Shown: piece after piece, positions 29,400-39,077 of the stretch
Layout: every line of letters begins with the position of its first letter
Position numbering within the stretch: position 1 is the first letter of the stretch
NCBI RefSeq assembly: GCF_900141935.1
Contig: NZ_FQYX01000001.1
Span: 4,786 to 68,785, forward strand
Origin: Arenibacter nanhaiticus
Lineage (GTDB): Bacteria > Bacteroidota > Bacteroidia > Flavobacteriales > Flavobacteriaceae
Length of the DNA stretch: 64,000 nucleotides
Direction of reading: 5' to 3'
Position numbers and translations under genes: made by a program
The notes under the pieces: generated by a model
What the model was told of the DNA's origin: nothing
The model's database searches: none
Seen by the model: only the letters and a program-made list of their open reading frames with translations

Positions 29400-29798
29400 T
29401 TAGGAGTTCAATAAGAACACTAAAAATATGGCGGGGATAAAATAAACAGCAATGGTTTTGGCGCCTTCATAATCCTTGGCCAAGCGCTGCCCGAACAATA
29501 ACATCAATAGGGTGAGGCAAGAAATGACCGCCCCTGAAAAAGCCATACTTTTTTCGCCCTGAATGGCGATCTGGAAAAATCCTATGATACAGAGTACACC
29601 GGCAAATATTTCGGTAACCAATATAATGGCCAATAATAAGGGGACTATGTCTTTGACCGGGGTCTGTGAAAAATGCCCTTTTAGCCAAGATACATTGCCC
29701 CTCCAATCCAAGGTTTTATCAATGGCACTTTGGGCAAAAGTGATAAATAGGAAAAGTAATAAAAGTAATTCCGTAGCGTAGTTGTACAAATATTCCAT
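29400..29798 (-). CDS. DoxX-like small integral membrane protein
   Basis: The protein has 132 aa from the ATG at 29798; a TTG three codons upstream is less likely. Four membrane segments (about 8-25, 50-70, 76-95 and 110-130) with the DoxX/MauE-like topology and a conserved D-K-x-x-D region after helix 1 (SAIDKTLDW). Function unknown, possibly membrane redox or quinone related. It starts 30 bp after holB and is probably cotranscribed with it. Confidence 0.75.
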   Translation of the reverse strand: MEYLYNYATELLLLLFLFITFAQSAIDKTLDWRGNVSWLKGHFSQTPVKDIVPLLLAIILVTEIFAGVLCIIGFFQIAIQGEKSMAFSGAVISCLTLLMLLFGQRLAKDYEGAKTIAVYFIPAIFLVFLLNS

Positions 29799-29828
29799 AA
29801 GCTTCAATTAATTTGTTATAGGGTTATA

Positions 29829-30980
29829 TTACACTGCTTTTTTATGTAAGAGACGGGTGAGTTTAATGGAGAGGTCCATTAAAATGATCTTGGAATTCCC
29901 GTTGCGCTCAATATGGTACATGGCATCTTCCAATTCCTGAACGATCGGCAGAATATTATTGCCGTGCACAAAGGGGGCGAATTTCTCGATCTGAAAGCCT
30001 TCTACATGTATTTGCATATAGGCGAGTGATTCCGTATTGTAATTGATCAATAGGGCTTGGCGCATTACCGAGAGGCAGTAGCTCAAGAATTTCTTTTGGG
30101 TTTCCCTACCTGTTTTGGCTACCACTTCGCTCCAGGCAATAAGGTCGTGTATGGCCGCTTTGTTGCCCTTGGCCTTAAAGGCACTTCGCACCCATTGCAC
30201 AAACCACTTTTCGAATACCTTGTCCTCGGATTCGTTGTTCATAAAATCGAGGGCCTTGTTAAAGTTGCCATTGGCTTCATGGGCAACCCCCAAGGCATCT
30301 TGTCTGCTCATCCCTTTTTCGGTCAAGGCTCGGGCAATGTCTTCCTCGGCCAAGGGAGGGAAGTGCAATACCTGGCAGCGCGACCGGATGGTCTGCAAAA
30401 TCTGTTCCTCCTCTTCGGTAATTAGGATAAAGATGGTTTTGTGGGGAGGCTCTTCTATTAATTTTAATAGCTTGTTGGCCGCACTGACGTTCATTTTATC
30501 GGCCATCCAAATAATCATCACCTTATAGCCCCCTTCATAGGATTTTAAGGTCAATTTTTTTACGATGTCGTGGGCCTCATCTACCCCTATCATGCCTTGT
30601 TTATTCTCTATTCCTATCAGTTTATACCAATCGAAAAGGTTTCCGTAGGGTTGCTCCCGAACAAACTGTCGCCATTCTTCTAAAAACAGGTCGCTTACGG
30701 GGTGACTCTTTACTTTGTCGGAATTGGCAACCGGAAAAACAAAATGCAGGTCGGGATGCGACAGGGCATTGATCTTTACATTGCAGGCTTGGTTGCCAGT
30801 ATCGTTTTCGCCCCCCGTATTGCCACAGAGAATGTATTGCGCATAACTGATGGCCAATGCCAGGGTGCCGCAACCTTCGGGACCAACAAAAAGTTGGGCA
30901 TGTGGAATACGGCCGGCATCGGTACTGGAAATCAAATGATTTTTAATATGGGAAAGCCCTAAAATATCCTTAAATAGCAT
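29829..30980 (-). CDS. holB: DNA polymerase III clamp-loader subunit delta'
   Basis: The protein has 383 aa. It is part of the clamp loader with delta and tau/gamma. AAA+ fold: GPEGCGTLALA at the P-loop position (about 33-43) lacks the catalytic Lys, as expected for the non-ATPase delta'; LLKLIEEPPHKTIFILIT and the arginine-finger SRC motif (TIRSRCQVLHFPPL) are present. Two of the usual zinc cysteines are visible (ILCGN, QACNV). The length is longer than E. coli HolB but normal for Bacteroidota. Confidence 0.92.
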   Translation of the reverse strand: MLFKDILGLSHIKNHLISSTDAGRIPHAQLFVGPEGCGTLALAISYAQYILCGNTGGENDTGNQACNVKINALSHPDLHFVFPVANSDKVKSHPVSDLFLEEWRQFVREQPYGNLFDWYKLIGIENKQGMIGVDEAHDIVKKLTLKSYEGGYKVMIIWMADKMNVSAANKLLKLIEEPPHKTIFILITEEEEQILQTIRSRCQVLHFPPLAEEDIARALTEKGMSRQDALGVAHEANGNFNKALDFMNNESEDKVFEKWFVQWVRSAFKAKGNKAAIHDLIAWSEVVAKTGRETQKKFLSYCLSVMRQALLINYNTESLAYMQIHVEGFQIEKFAPFVHGNNILPIVQELEDAMYHIERNGNSKIILMDLSIKLTRLLHKKAV

Positions 30981-31190
30981 GCCTCAAATATAGCGGTTTT
31001 AATAATTATGAAATGAGCAAGACCAAAAAATTGTCGCAACCATGGATTCAACTATGGGAATTACATGCTTGTACTGAGCGCCGCCGAAGTATGACCGTTA
31101 AAAAACAATAAACACCCGCATATGAAAAGCAATTTCTTATTTTAGAAGGAAGGTTTACCATAGGAATGTCTAAATAATTGACAAAGTGGC

Positions 31191-31221
31191 TTTACACCCA
31201 TCTCATAAATCTTTACATTTG
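31191..31221 (+). promoter_or_regulatory. pgk promoter, TTTA-N19-TACATTTG
   Basis: TACATTTG (31214-31221) is preceded after exactly 19 bases by TTTA (31191-31194), one base off TTTG. The pgk ATG is 26 bp downstream of the -7 element. Confidence 0.65.
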
Positions 31222-31247
31222 CGTTTCTCTAAAAATCAATATTATAT

Positions 31248-32438
31248 ATGAAAACCATCAACGATTTTAATTTTAAAGGTAAGAAGGCATTAATCCGAGT
31301 AGATTTCAATGTTCCTTTGGATGCAGATTTTAATGTAACGGACGATAATAGGATTGAAGCTGCCAAGCCTACTATAATTAAAGTATTAGAAGATGGCGGT
31401 AGTGCCGTACTTATGAGCCACTTGGGCAGACCAAAAGGTCAGGCAAATGCGGATATGTCCTTAAAACACCTTTGCAATAAGGTATCTGAAGTACTAGGCG
31501 TTGAAGTAAAATTCGTAGCTGCATGTGTCGGTGCAGAAGCCGAAAAAGCGGTTGCGGAATTGAAAACCGGGGAAGTACTGTTGTTAGAAAACCTACGGTT
31601 CCACGCCGAGGAAGAAAAAGGAGATAAAGCTTTTGCCGAAGAATTGTCAAAATTAGGCGATATTTATGTAAACGATGCCTTTGGAACAGCGCACAGGGCT
31701 CATGCTTCTACAACCATCATTGCCCAGTTTTTTGAAGATAAAAAGTGTTTTGGATTCTTGTTGGCCAAAGAAATAGAAGCGATCGAAAAAATTATGCGTA
31801 CTGGCGAAAAACCGGTGACGGCTATTTTAGGAGGTTCTAAGGTATCTTCAAAAATTACCATTATAGAAAACATATTGGACAAGGTAGACCACCTGATCAT
31901 CGGTGGGGGAATGACCTATACTTTTATCAAGGCACAAGGAGGAAAAGTAGGAAACTCTATTTGTGAGGACGATAAAATGGAGCTTGCTTTAGATATCCTA
32001 AAACAGGCGGAAGCAAAAGGTGTACAGGTACATATTCCTGTAGACGTAATCGCTGCGGACGATTTTAACAACAATGCCAAGACGCAGGTAGTAGATGTAA
32101 TGGCTATTCCCGATGGTTGGGAAGGTTTGGATGCCGGTCCTAAAACATTGGAAATATTCAAGGAAGTAATCCTAAAATCCAAAACCATTTTATGGAACGG
32201 ACCAGTAGGTGTTTTTGAAATGGAAAGCTTTGCCAAAGGTACCATTGCTATCGGTGACTATATTGTAGAGGCAACGGAAAACGGTGCTTTCTCATTAGTC
32301 GGTGGGGGAGACTCTGTCGCGGCAGTAAAACAATTCGGATTCGAAGACAAGGTGAGCTATGTATCTACCGGTGGTGGTGCTATGTTAGAGAGCCTTGAGG
32401 GGAAAGTTCTTCCTGGTATTGCTGCAATTTTAGATTAA
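31248..32438 (+). CDS. pgk: Phosphoglycerate kinase
   Basis: The protein has 396 aa, the normal length. It transfers phosphate between 1,3-bisphosphoglycerate and ADP in glycolysis. Signature RVDFNVPLD near residue 17, SHLGRPKG near 59, [10 protein letters not shown] near 196, and the nucleotide-binding NGPVGVFE and GGGDSVAA near the C-terminus. It has its own promoter and stands alone. Confidence 0.97.
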   Translation: MKTINDFNFKGKKALIRVDFNVPLDADFNVTDDNRIEAAKPTIIKVLEDGGSAVLMSHLGRPKGQANADMSLKHLCNKVSEVLGVEVKFVAACVGAEAEKAVAELKTGEVLLLENLRFHAEEEKGDKAFAEELSKLGDIYVNDAFGTAHRAHASTTIIAQFFEDKKCFGFLLAKEIEAIEKIMRTGEKPVTAILGGSKVSSKITIIENILDKVDHLIIGGGMTYTFIKAQGGKVGNSICEDDKMELALDILKQAEAKGVQVHIPVDVIAADDFNNNAKTQVVDVMAIPDGWEGLDAGPKTLEIFKEVILKSKTILWNGPVGVFEMESFAKGTIAIGDYIVEATENGAFSLVGGGDSVAAVKQFGFEDKVSYVSTGGGAMLESLEGKVLPGIAAILD

Positions 32439-32563
32439 TTACAGCCTTTTTTAGGGGTGAGTTCATAGGATAGCCAAAAATCGCTGCGCTTTTTTAAAAT
32501 ATATTTTATAATTTGAAAAAAGGAACGGTTTTTGGCTACTCCAATTTTAAAAGTATTAGTGTT

Positions 32564-34177
32564 ATGAGGGGATATAGATATTTGTTGCTGGGTATGATGG
32601 CGTTGGGTTTTACAGGGAGCTCGATGGCCCAGGAAATAGATGCCGTTCCAAAGGACAAGCGTAAGATAGCAAAGGTGAAGCCTGTTGAAATTGACACCTT
32701 GGAAATGGATATGGAAGGGGGAGAGCTGATGGAGGAAATGGAATCTAAGGAAGAGCTTTCGGACGATCCTATGGTAATTCTAAAGGGGCAAACCTCTTAT
32801 GACCTAAAAGACCATGCCCGTGCGGCGGCCTACGATAGCCTTTGGATGAAAGAGTTGTACCAGAGTGCTTCTTTATTCGATACCATCTATGAAGATATAA
32901 GGAGCATGGAGGTAGATTCTACCTACTACTTAAGCGTGCATACCGATAGCCTAAAGGCCCGTTTAAAGGCACTGAACCAAAAAACACCCTTCAATATCAG
33001 TTACAACCCTTCTTTAGAGAACGTAATCAATATGTTCCTGACCCGCAGAAGGGGCCTCATGGAACGCATGCTCAAGGTCAGCCAGTTCTATTTTCCGATG
33101 TTCGAACAGGAATTGGACAACCAGGATGTGCCATTGGAACTTAAATATTTGGCCATCGTAGAATCGGCCTTAAACCCCAAGGCCCGCTCTAGGGTAGGGG
33201 CAACGGGACTTTGGCAATTTATGTACCCCACCGGTAAAATGTTCGATTTAAATGTGAGCAGTTATGTCGACGAAAGGAGCGACCCTATCAAATCGACCCA
33301 AGCCGCCAGTTTGTACCTCAAAAAATTATACGGTGTTTTCGAAGATTGGGATTTGGTCTTAGCGGCCTATAACTCAGGACCCGGAAATGTCAACAAAGCC
33401 ATCAGAAGATCTGGTGGATACAAAAACTATTGGAACATCAGAAGAAACCTGCCTAGGGAAACCGCAGGGTATGTGCCCGCTTTTTTAGCGACCATGTATA
33501 TTTTTGAATATGCCGAAGAACACGGATTTACCAGAAATCCGGTTGAGCGCCCTTATTTTGAGACCGATACGATTCACGTAAAAAGCACCATTACCTTCGA
33601 CCAGATTTCGGATTTGGTCAATGTAAGTGTCGAGGAATTGGAGCTGCTGAACCCGTCTTATAAATTAAAGATCATCCCCTATGTGAAGGGTAAAAACTAC
33701 GCCCTTCGCTTGCCTGTGGATGCCATGGGAAAATTTGTCACCAATGAGGAGGCCATTTATGCCTTTGTTCAAAATGAACTGAAAGCAAAGGAGAAACCAT
33801 TGCCTCAAATAGTGCAGGCCGAAGATCAGATACGGTACCGCGTTAAGAGCGGCGATTTCCTGGGAAAAATTGCCGCCCGTTATGGGGTCAGGGTCAGCCA
33901 GATAAAAACGTGGAACGGTTTAAGAAGCAATAATCTGAGAATAGGACAGCGATTAACGATCTATCCTAAAACCAATGGAGCGGTGGTAAACAACAGTGGA
34001 AAAGCCTCCTCCCCCGCAGGTTATAAGGTGCATACGGTGAGAAATGGAGACTCCCTATGGACCATCTCAAAAAAATATCCTGGAATTTCTATCGATAATT
34101 TGCGAAAATGGAACGGTATTAGTGGTAACAACATCAAACCGGGTACAAAACTTAAATTGTGCGATTGTTCCTCGTAA
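32564..34177 (+). CDS. MltD-like lytic transglycosylase with two LysM domains
   Basis: The protein has 537 aa from the ATG at 32564, which gives a clean signal peptide (1-22, ending SSMA); a TTG start 51 bp upstream would bury it. An SLT domain spans about 180-310 with catalytic Glu200 (AIVESALNP), GATGLWQFM and AAYNSGPGNV. Two LysM peptidoglycan-binding domains follow (about 426-470 and 489-535). It cuts glycan strands in the cell wall. The DUF4837 lipoprotein gene begins 12 bp after its stop. Confidence 0.92.
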   Translation: MRGYRYLLLGMMALGFTGSSMAQEIDAVPKDKRKIAKVKPVEIDTLEMDMEGGELMEEMESKEELSDDPMVILKGQTSYDLKDHARAAAYDSLWMKELYQSASLFDTIYEDIRSMEVDSTYYLSVHTDSLKARLKALNQKTPFNISYNPSLENVINMFLTRRRGLMERMLKVSQFYFPMFEQELDNQDVPLELKYLAIVESALNPKARSRVGATGLWQFMYPTGKMFDLNVSSYVDERSDPIKSTQAASLYLKKLYGVFEDWDLVLAAYNSGPGNVNKAIRRSGGYKNYWNIRRNLPRETAGYVPAFLATMYIFEYAEEHGFTRNPVERPYFETDTIHVKSTITFDQISDLVNVSVEELELLNPSYKLKIIPYVKGKNYALRLPVDAMGKFVTNEEAIYAFVQNELKAKEKPLPQIVQAEDQIRYRVKSGDFLGKIAARYGVRVSQIKTWNGLRSNNLRIGQRLTIYPKTNGAVVNNSGKASSPAGYKVHTVRNGDSLWTISKKYPGISIDNLRKWNGISGNNIKPGTKLKLCDCSS

Positions 34178-34189
34178 TTAAAAACTACT

Positions 34190-35185
34190 ATGAAAATAAA
34201 ATTTACGCTGTTGTTGTTGGTCTTTGTGACCCTTGTTTCTTGTGATGACAAAGAGAAGAAAAAGTATTTGCCAGAGTCTATCGGGGCCATTAATTCCTTG
34301 GCCGTAGTGATGGACAACCAGTTGTGGGAAGGAGAAGTGGGCGATAAGGTGCGAGAGCATTTTGCGGCCCCGGTTTTGGGCCTTTCCTGGGAAGAGCCTC
34401 TTTTTACCATCAATCACATGCCCACCAAAGTATTTTCGGGGACCATTATCAACACAAGATCGGTCTTGTATGTCTCCAAGGATACCTTGAATTTGGCCCA
34501 TATCAAGAGCGACCTTTATGCGAGGCCACAAAAAGTAGGGGTGATCAAAGGAGCTACCGAGGAAGAAATCATGAAAAATTTGGATGCCAAATCCGATGAA
34601 ATTATCCATGCCTTTAAATCGGTCGAAATCCAAGAGGCCCAAAAACGTTTTTTAAAGTCACTGAACAAGGAAAATGTACTTGAGAAAAAATTTGGGATCA
34701 GCCTATCGATTCCCTCTATCTATAAGGTAGGGAAAGAAGAGGACAACTTTGTATGGATAGACAGGCAGATCCAAAAAGGAACTATGAACATCATTGCGTA
34801 TTCTGTGCCCGGGAATCAGTTTAAAAGCGATTCTAGCTTGGTAAAGGATATCGTAAGGATGCGCGATTCTATTGGTAAATTATATATTCCCGGACCCGAT
34901 GTTCCTGGGAAAACCACTTATATGATGACCGAAAAAGCCTTTGCCCCCTATGTTTTTCCTGCCGAGATCGGCGGAAGAAAAGCAGCCGAGGTAAAAGGAA
35001 TATGGGAAATTAACGGCTATCCTATGGCCGGACCTTTCTTGACCTATATCGTGAACGATAAAAAGAACGACCGCAAGATCGTGATAGAAGGATTTACCTT
35101 TGCCCCGGCTACCGAGAAAAGGGATTTTATGTTCGAACTCGAAGCTATTCTAAGGACACTGCGCTTTACCGATGACAAATCATAG
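34190..35185 (+). CDS. DUF4837 family lipoprotein
   Basis: The protein has 331 aa with a lipoprotein signal (LVTLVSC, cysteine at about residue 19). The rest matches the DUF4837 pattern of Bacteroidota: SIGAINSLAVVMDNQLWEGEVGD near the start, FVWIDRQIQKGTMNIIAYS in the middle and GFTFAPATEKRDFMFELEAILRTL at the end. Function unknown. It is probably cotranscribed with the transglycosylase and ends at a strong terminator. Confidence 0.88.
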   Translation: MKIKFTLLLLVFVTLVSCDDKEKKKYLPESIGAINSLAVVMDNQLWEGEVGDKVREHFAAPVLGLSWEEPLFTINHMPTKVFSGTIINTRSVLYVSKDTLNLAHIKSDLYARPQKVGVIKGATEEEIMKNLDAKSDEIIHAFKSVEIQEAQKRFLKSLNKENVLEKKFGISLSIPSIYKVGKEEDNFVWIDRQIQKGTMNIIAYSVPGNQFKSDSSLVKDIVRMRDSIGKLYIPGPDVPGKTTYMMTEKAFAPYVFPAEIGGRKAAEVKGIWEINGYPMAGPFLTYIVNDKKNDRKIVIEGFTFAPATEKRDFMFELEAILRTLRFTDDKS

Positions 35186-35210
35186 GTATCCTCAACAATA
35201 AAATTATGCT

Positions 35211-35241
35211 GTATGGCGCCCACTGGGCGCCATACTTGTTT
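35211..35241 (+). terminator. Terminator of the transglycosylase-DUF4837 operon
   Basis: An 11-bp perfect stem, GTATGGCGCCC (35211-35221) with GGGCGCCATAC (35225-35235), followed by TTGTTTT. Confidence 0.92.
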
Positions 35242-35442
35242 TAAGGCCTATTTACGACGGCATTGTGCAGAAGGAATAAAATTCCCTTCCACGAAATAAA
35301 AAGTGGATTAAAAGGTCCCGAAAAGGTCTGGATAGGCTATAGGGAGTCGGTAGAATGAATATTTGGGGACAGGGCACAAGAAAACACCCGCCAAGTACTA
35401 AAACAAGGCGCTTATGGGGCCATTAACGTACTTTCCGATTTT

Positions 35443-35610
35443 TTAAAAGGAGAATCCGGTAAAGACCCTGAACAAGAAAGCGTAGATAACAAGGGCGATT
35501 AAACAGAAACAAAAAATGGAAAAGGCCTTGAAATATTGTTTGAGGATAATATGTCCCAGATTTTTAAAGGCTTCCAAATAAATTTCTTTCATGAGTAAAA
35601 CTTTTTTCAT
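35443..35610 (-). CDS. Small single-pass membrane protein (DUF6747-like)
   Basis: A 55-aa frame from the ATG at 35610 to the TAA at 35443 begins MKKVLLMKEIYLEAFKNLG, has a hydrophobic segment at about 31-48 and ends RVFTGFSF. I recognise this as the pattern of a small flavobacterial family (DUF6747, number from memory), with conserved MKKxLL.KEIYLE.FKNLG and YAF..R..TGF. Function unknown. It lies 251 bp downstream of nadB on the same strand. A + strand frame in register over the same DNA (ending 35502) has no start codon and is taken as its antisense shadow. Confidence 0.75.
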   Translation of the reverse strand: MKKVLLMKEIYLEAFKNLGHIILKQYFKAFSIFCFCLIALVIYAFLFRVFTGFSF

Positions 35611-35861
35611 ATTGCTGCGTTTTAATGGGTTATAACTTTAATGTATTGAATATTTAAAGGGCAGAAAAATAAATTGGACGATGGGAGTATAAGGTCGGCA
35701 AATAGGAAAGGGGGTTGGCCGTTGGCCTTGTTTTATGTGGGGCCTTGCCAAGGCAGTATTTATATGTGGGGAAGAGATTCTTGTGTAGGCTTTCAATACT
35801 TAGCGGAGTTACTGCGGCCAAATTTTAGCGACTTTCCTTTGTAGTTTTTGACCGCTGAACC

Positions 35862-37457
35862 TTATAGACACAACAATGGCTCTGTACCTCTTATTTCTTC
35901 AGTGTTATCAATTAAATCCACCTTATAATAGCCGCCTTTATTGGTCGTCCGTTTTAAGGACTGGCCAATGATCAAATGTGCCAAGTTCACCATATTTCGC
36001 AATTCGCAAAGAGGCGGACTCATTTTAGAGTGCTTGTAAAGGGAGGTTACTTCTTGGTATATAAGCGCTAATTGTTCCTCGGCTTTCTGCAATTGTTCTT
36101 GGCTTCTTACGATCCCGACGGAAGTCCGCATCAAGGCCTGTAGTGCCTTTAGTTGTTGCTCAATGGCATTTTGGTCCTGGGGATAAGAAACGCCATTGTC
36201 CTTCCAGGGCGGTACGGCAACAGGGGAGGGCTGCAGTGGGTTCGCCTTGTGATAGACAAAACTATTATGGGCGTATACCAAGGCTTCCAAGATAGAGTTC
36301 GATGCCAACCTGTTGGCGCCGTGCAAGCCGGTCCTTGTGCATTCCCCACAGGCAAATAAATTGCGGATAGAGGTCCGCCCGTGCCTGTCCACCTTAATTC
36401 CGCCACAGAGGTAATGTGCCGCCGGTACTACCGGGATCATATCTTTTTCAAGGGCATACCCGGCATCTAAGCACCTCTTATAAATATTGGGAAAATGCTT
36501 TTTAAAGGCTGTCATTTCTAAATGGGTACAGTCTAGAAAAACGTGGGTGTCCCCAGATTTTCTTAATTCATTATCGATGCTTTGTGCTACGATATCCCTA
36601 GAGGCCAGTTCTGCTTTTGGGTGATATTTTGGCATAAACCTATCGCCTTTCCCATTGCGCAAAAAGGCACCAAATCCCCTTACGGCTTCCGAAATAAGGA
36701 AAGCCGGACCTTCTTTGCCCTCGTATAGGGCCGTGGGGTGAAACTGAATAAATTCCATGTCTTCAATATCCGCTTTGGCTCTGTAGGCCATGGCTATCCC
36801 ATCGCCTGTGGCCACCAATGGGTTGGTGGTATGCCCATATAGCCGCCCCATTCCTCCGGTAGCCAATAGGGTACTCGATGCTTTTATGGGAAATACCTCG
36901 CCACTTTTCTCGTCCATCACATAGGCGCCATAGCAGCTAGTAGGGGAGGAAGCTGTGGTACTGAAATGGTGTCCGGTAATCAGATCGACGGTGAAATGAT
37001 AGGGTAGGAGCGTTATGTTTGGCAAGGCGGCGATTCTTTTCAGTAGGGCTCTTTCTATTTCAAAACCGGTGATATCCTTATGATGGACTACTCTGTATTC
37101 CGAATGTCCGCCTTCTTTCCCCAAATTGAGCTTGCCCGATGTGTCGCAATCAAAATTGGCGCCCCAACGCATCAGTTCCGCCAATCGCAATGGCCCTTCT
37201 TTTACGACCATAGCAACGATTTCGGGGTCGCATAGGCCATCTCCGGCGGTTAAGGTGTCCTGAATATGGTTCTCATAAGAATCTTCCTTTAAATCCGATA
37301 CTACGGCTACTCCGCCTTGGGCGTATTTGGTATTCGATTCGCCTTTTGCTGCCTTGGTCACTATGGTCACCTTTTTATGGGGGAATTCCGTGGCCATTTT
37401 AATGGCAAAGGTGAGTCCGGCTACCCCGGAACCAATGACAAGAGTATGGGTTTCCAT
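35862..37457 (-). CDS. nadB: L-aspartate oxidase
   Basis: The protein has 531 aa. It oxidises L-aspartate to iminoaspartate, the first step of de novo NAD synthesis, and passes it to NadA. FAD-binding motif GSGVAGLTFAIKMA (about 8-21), AQGGVAV, EFIQFHPTAL and the C-terminal-side HGANRLASNSILEALVY are all present. It starts 4 bp after nadA; nadC is not nearby. Confidence 0.95.
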   Translation of the reverse strand: METHTLVIGSGVAGLTFAIKMATEFPHKKVTIVTKAAKGESNTKYAQGGVAVVSDLKEDSYENHIQDTLTAGDGLCDPEIVAMVVKEGPLRLAELMRWGANFDCDTSGKLNLGKEGGHSEYRVVHHKDITGFEIERALLKRIAALPNITLLPYHFTVDLITGHHFSTTASSPTSCYGAYVMDEKSGEVFPIKASSTLLATGGMGRLYGHTTNPLVATGDGIAMAYRAKADIEDMEFIQFHPTALYEGKEGPAFLISEAVRGFGAFLRNGKGDRFMPKYHPKAELASRDIVAQSIDNELRKSGDTHVFLDCTHLEMTAFKKHFPNIYKRCLDAGYALEKDMIPVVPAAHYLCGGIKVDRHGRTSIRNLFACGECTRTGLHGANRLASNSILEALVYAHNSFVYHKANPLQPSPVAVPPWKDNGVSYPQDQNAIEQQLKALQALMRTSVGIVRSQEQLQKAEEQLALIYQEVTSLYKHSKMSPPLCELRNMVNLAHLIIGQSLKRTTNKGGYYKVDLIDNTEEIRGTEPLLCL

Positions 37458-37461
37458 AAGC

Positions 37462-38388
37462 TTATTTTGAGTGTTCCAGCATTCTTTGAATAGGCAGTAG
37501 GGCAGGGGCCAATAGGGCTTCTGGCAGCTGTATTTCCGGGGCTCCGTGGCGCAGGCTATCGTAAATTTTCTCCAGGGTATTAACTTTCATAAAGGCACAT
37601 TCGCTACAGGCACAGCTGTTGTCTTCCTTGGCAGGCGCCGGAATCAGTACGGTATTTGGTACTGCCTCTTGCATCTTGTGCAAGATTCCCGCCTCCGTGG
37701 CCACTATATAGTCGTGTCCGGGCTGTTTTTTGACGTATTCGATCATTTGGGCCGTAGACCCAATAAAATTGGCAATGCCTAATAGGTGATCCTCCGATTC
37801 TGGGTGGACAATTATTTTGGCCTTGGGGTATTTCCGGTACAGCGTCAATAATTTATCTATGGAAAAGGCTTGGTGCACCTCACAGGCACCATCCCAAAGC
37901 AAAAGGTCGCGCCCCGTTTTTTTGGCGACGTATTTGCCCAGGTTTCTGTCCGGGGCAAAAATAATGGGCCGGTCTTTTGGTACAGCTGCTACGATCTGTA
38001 CCGCATTGGAAGAGGTGCAGACCACATCGCTCATCGCCTTTATTTCTGCCGAACAATTGATATAGGTAACCACATAATGATCGGGATGTTGTTCTTTGAA
38101 TTTTTTGAAAGAGGCGGGGGGACAAGAATCTGCCAAGGAACAGCCGGCTTTTAGGTCGGGCAAAAGAACGGTTTTTGCGGGATTCAGGATTTTTGCGGTT
38201 TCTGCCATAAAATGGACCCCAGCAAAGACAATAATGTCGGCATCGGTATCGGCGGCTTTCTGGGAAAGCCCCAAGCTGTCGCCCACATAGTCGGCGATTT
38301 CCTGAATTTCTGGACGTTGGTAATAATGGGCCAGAATAATGGCGTTCTTTTCTTGTTTTAATCGAATGATGTTGTTCTTGAGATCCAT
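37462..38388 (-). CDS. nadA: Quinolinate synthase
   Basis: The protein has 308 aa. It condenses iminoaspartate with dihydroxyacetone phosphate to quinolinate, using a [4Fe-4S] cluster. Candidate ligand cysteines lie in [21 protein letters not shown] and the C-terminal [22 protein letters not shown] and the HPES motif are present. It is the first gene of the nadA-nadB pair; a 16-bp perfect inverted repeat lies 63 bp upstream of its ATG. Confidence 0.95.
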   Translation of the reverse strand: MDLKNNIIRLKQEKNAIILAHYYQRPEIQEIADYVGDSLGLSQKAADTDADIIVFAGVHFMAETAKILNPAKTVLLPDLKAGCSLADSCPPASFKKFKEQHPDHYVVTYINCSAEIKAMSDVVCTSSNAVQIVAAVPKDRPIIFAPDRNLGKYVAKKTGRDLLLWDGACEVHQAFSIDKLLTLYRKYPKAKIIVHPESEDHLLGIANFIGSTAQMIEYVKKQPGHDYIVATEAGILHKMQEAVPNTVLIPAPAKEDNSCACSECAFMKVNTLEKIYDSLRHGAPEIQLPEALLAPALLPIQRMLEHSK

Positions 38389-38450
38389 ACCCCTTAAAGA
38401 ATTTTTGAGAGGCGAAAAATAGTCGCATTACAGGGCAAAAAAAATGACAA

Positions 38451-38490
38451 AAGTCATATTAAAGGATAAAAAAGTCCTTTAATATGACTT
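38451..38490. promoter_or_regulatory. Perfect 16-bp inverted repeat upstream of nadAB
   Basis: AAGTCATATTAAAGGA (38451-38466) and TCCTTTAATATGACTT (38475-38490) are perfect inverted copies around an 8-base loop. It may be an operator, or a terminator/attenuator for minus-strand transcription since a T-rich stretch follows on that strand. Confidence 0.65.
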
Positions 38491-38703
38491 AGGAAAGAAT
38501 GTTAATTGGTGGGGCTATGGTGCACTATATATTTTCAATTTATTTGACTTGTTTAAAACGTTGGTCAAATTTCAAAGGGTTTTTAGACACTACGGTAATT
38601 CTTCTAGAATCAGCGTGCTTTGGGGTTATTAGATAATTAAATTCAGGCATTACAATGCTGTCCATGCCTGAATAGTATTGACAACTAAATTCCACCCTTC
38701 ACC

Positions 38704-38736
38704 ATAACTTGATAACAAGATAACTTCATAACTGAT
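38704..38736 (+). repeat. 33-bp block of four ATAACnnn units
   Basis: Four consecutive 8-bp units of the form ATAACnnn (ATAACTTG, ATAACAAG, ATAACTTC, ATAACTGA). It differs at one position from the block at 42567-42599 (minus strand). Its partner 90-bp element starts 142 bp downstream. Confidence 0.85.
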
Positions 38737-38878
38737 TTTCATTGTTTACTGCTTATTGTACATTGATATGGCCCCTCGCTGTAAATGCAAATCGTTGCAT
38801 TTTCCGTGCGGTCCTCTCTTTTTTCTTTTTTCTTTTCTCTATTGCTAATTGCTAATTGCTAATTGTTCACTGAAATCT

Positions 38879-38968
38879 GCGTTAGCGATTGCAGCGGCAT
38901 CCTTTTTTAGGCGGCCCAGCCGGCTGAAAAAGATACAGCGGAAAGCGCGACCCGTTAGGGGAACGCCC
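38879..38968 (+). repeat. Dispersed intergenic element, A variant (90 bp)
   Basis: Begins GCGTTAGCGATTGCAGCGGC, has a central imperfect hairpin (CTTTTTTAGGCGG with CCGGCTGAAAAAG) and ends GGGGAACGCCC. It aligns without gaps to the copies at 28707 and 42400. GCGTT and AACGC at the ends form a short terminal inverted repeat. Confidence 0.88.
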
Positions 38969-39011
38969 TTAAGACCATCATATTAAATAGCGGTACTACT
39001 GTTAAAAACAA

Positions 39012-39042
39012 AGCCAGTGAGAACAAATCGTCCCCACTGGCT
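39012..39042 (-). terminator. Terminator of the PorE-like gene
   Basis: AGCCAGTG (39012-39019) pairs with CACTGGCT (39035-39042); on the minus strand TTGTTTTT follows. It lies 35 bp past the stop. Confidence 0.82.
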
Positions 39043-39077
39043 ATTATATTTTGCTATTAGCGATCGTTTTTTGCGCG

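Noticed and set aside
35376-35502. + strand frame ending SVDNKGD
   Set aside because: It has no start codon, has a stop just upstream, and lies in register opposite the more convincing 55-aa membrane protein gene.
37880-38428. 182-codon minus-strand frame over nadA
   Set aside because: It is out of frame with nadA, whose conserved motifs and cysteines are clear, and has improbable composition.
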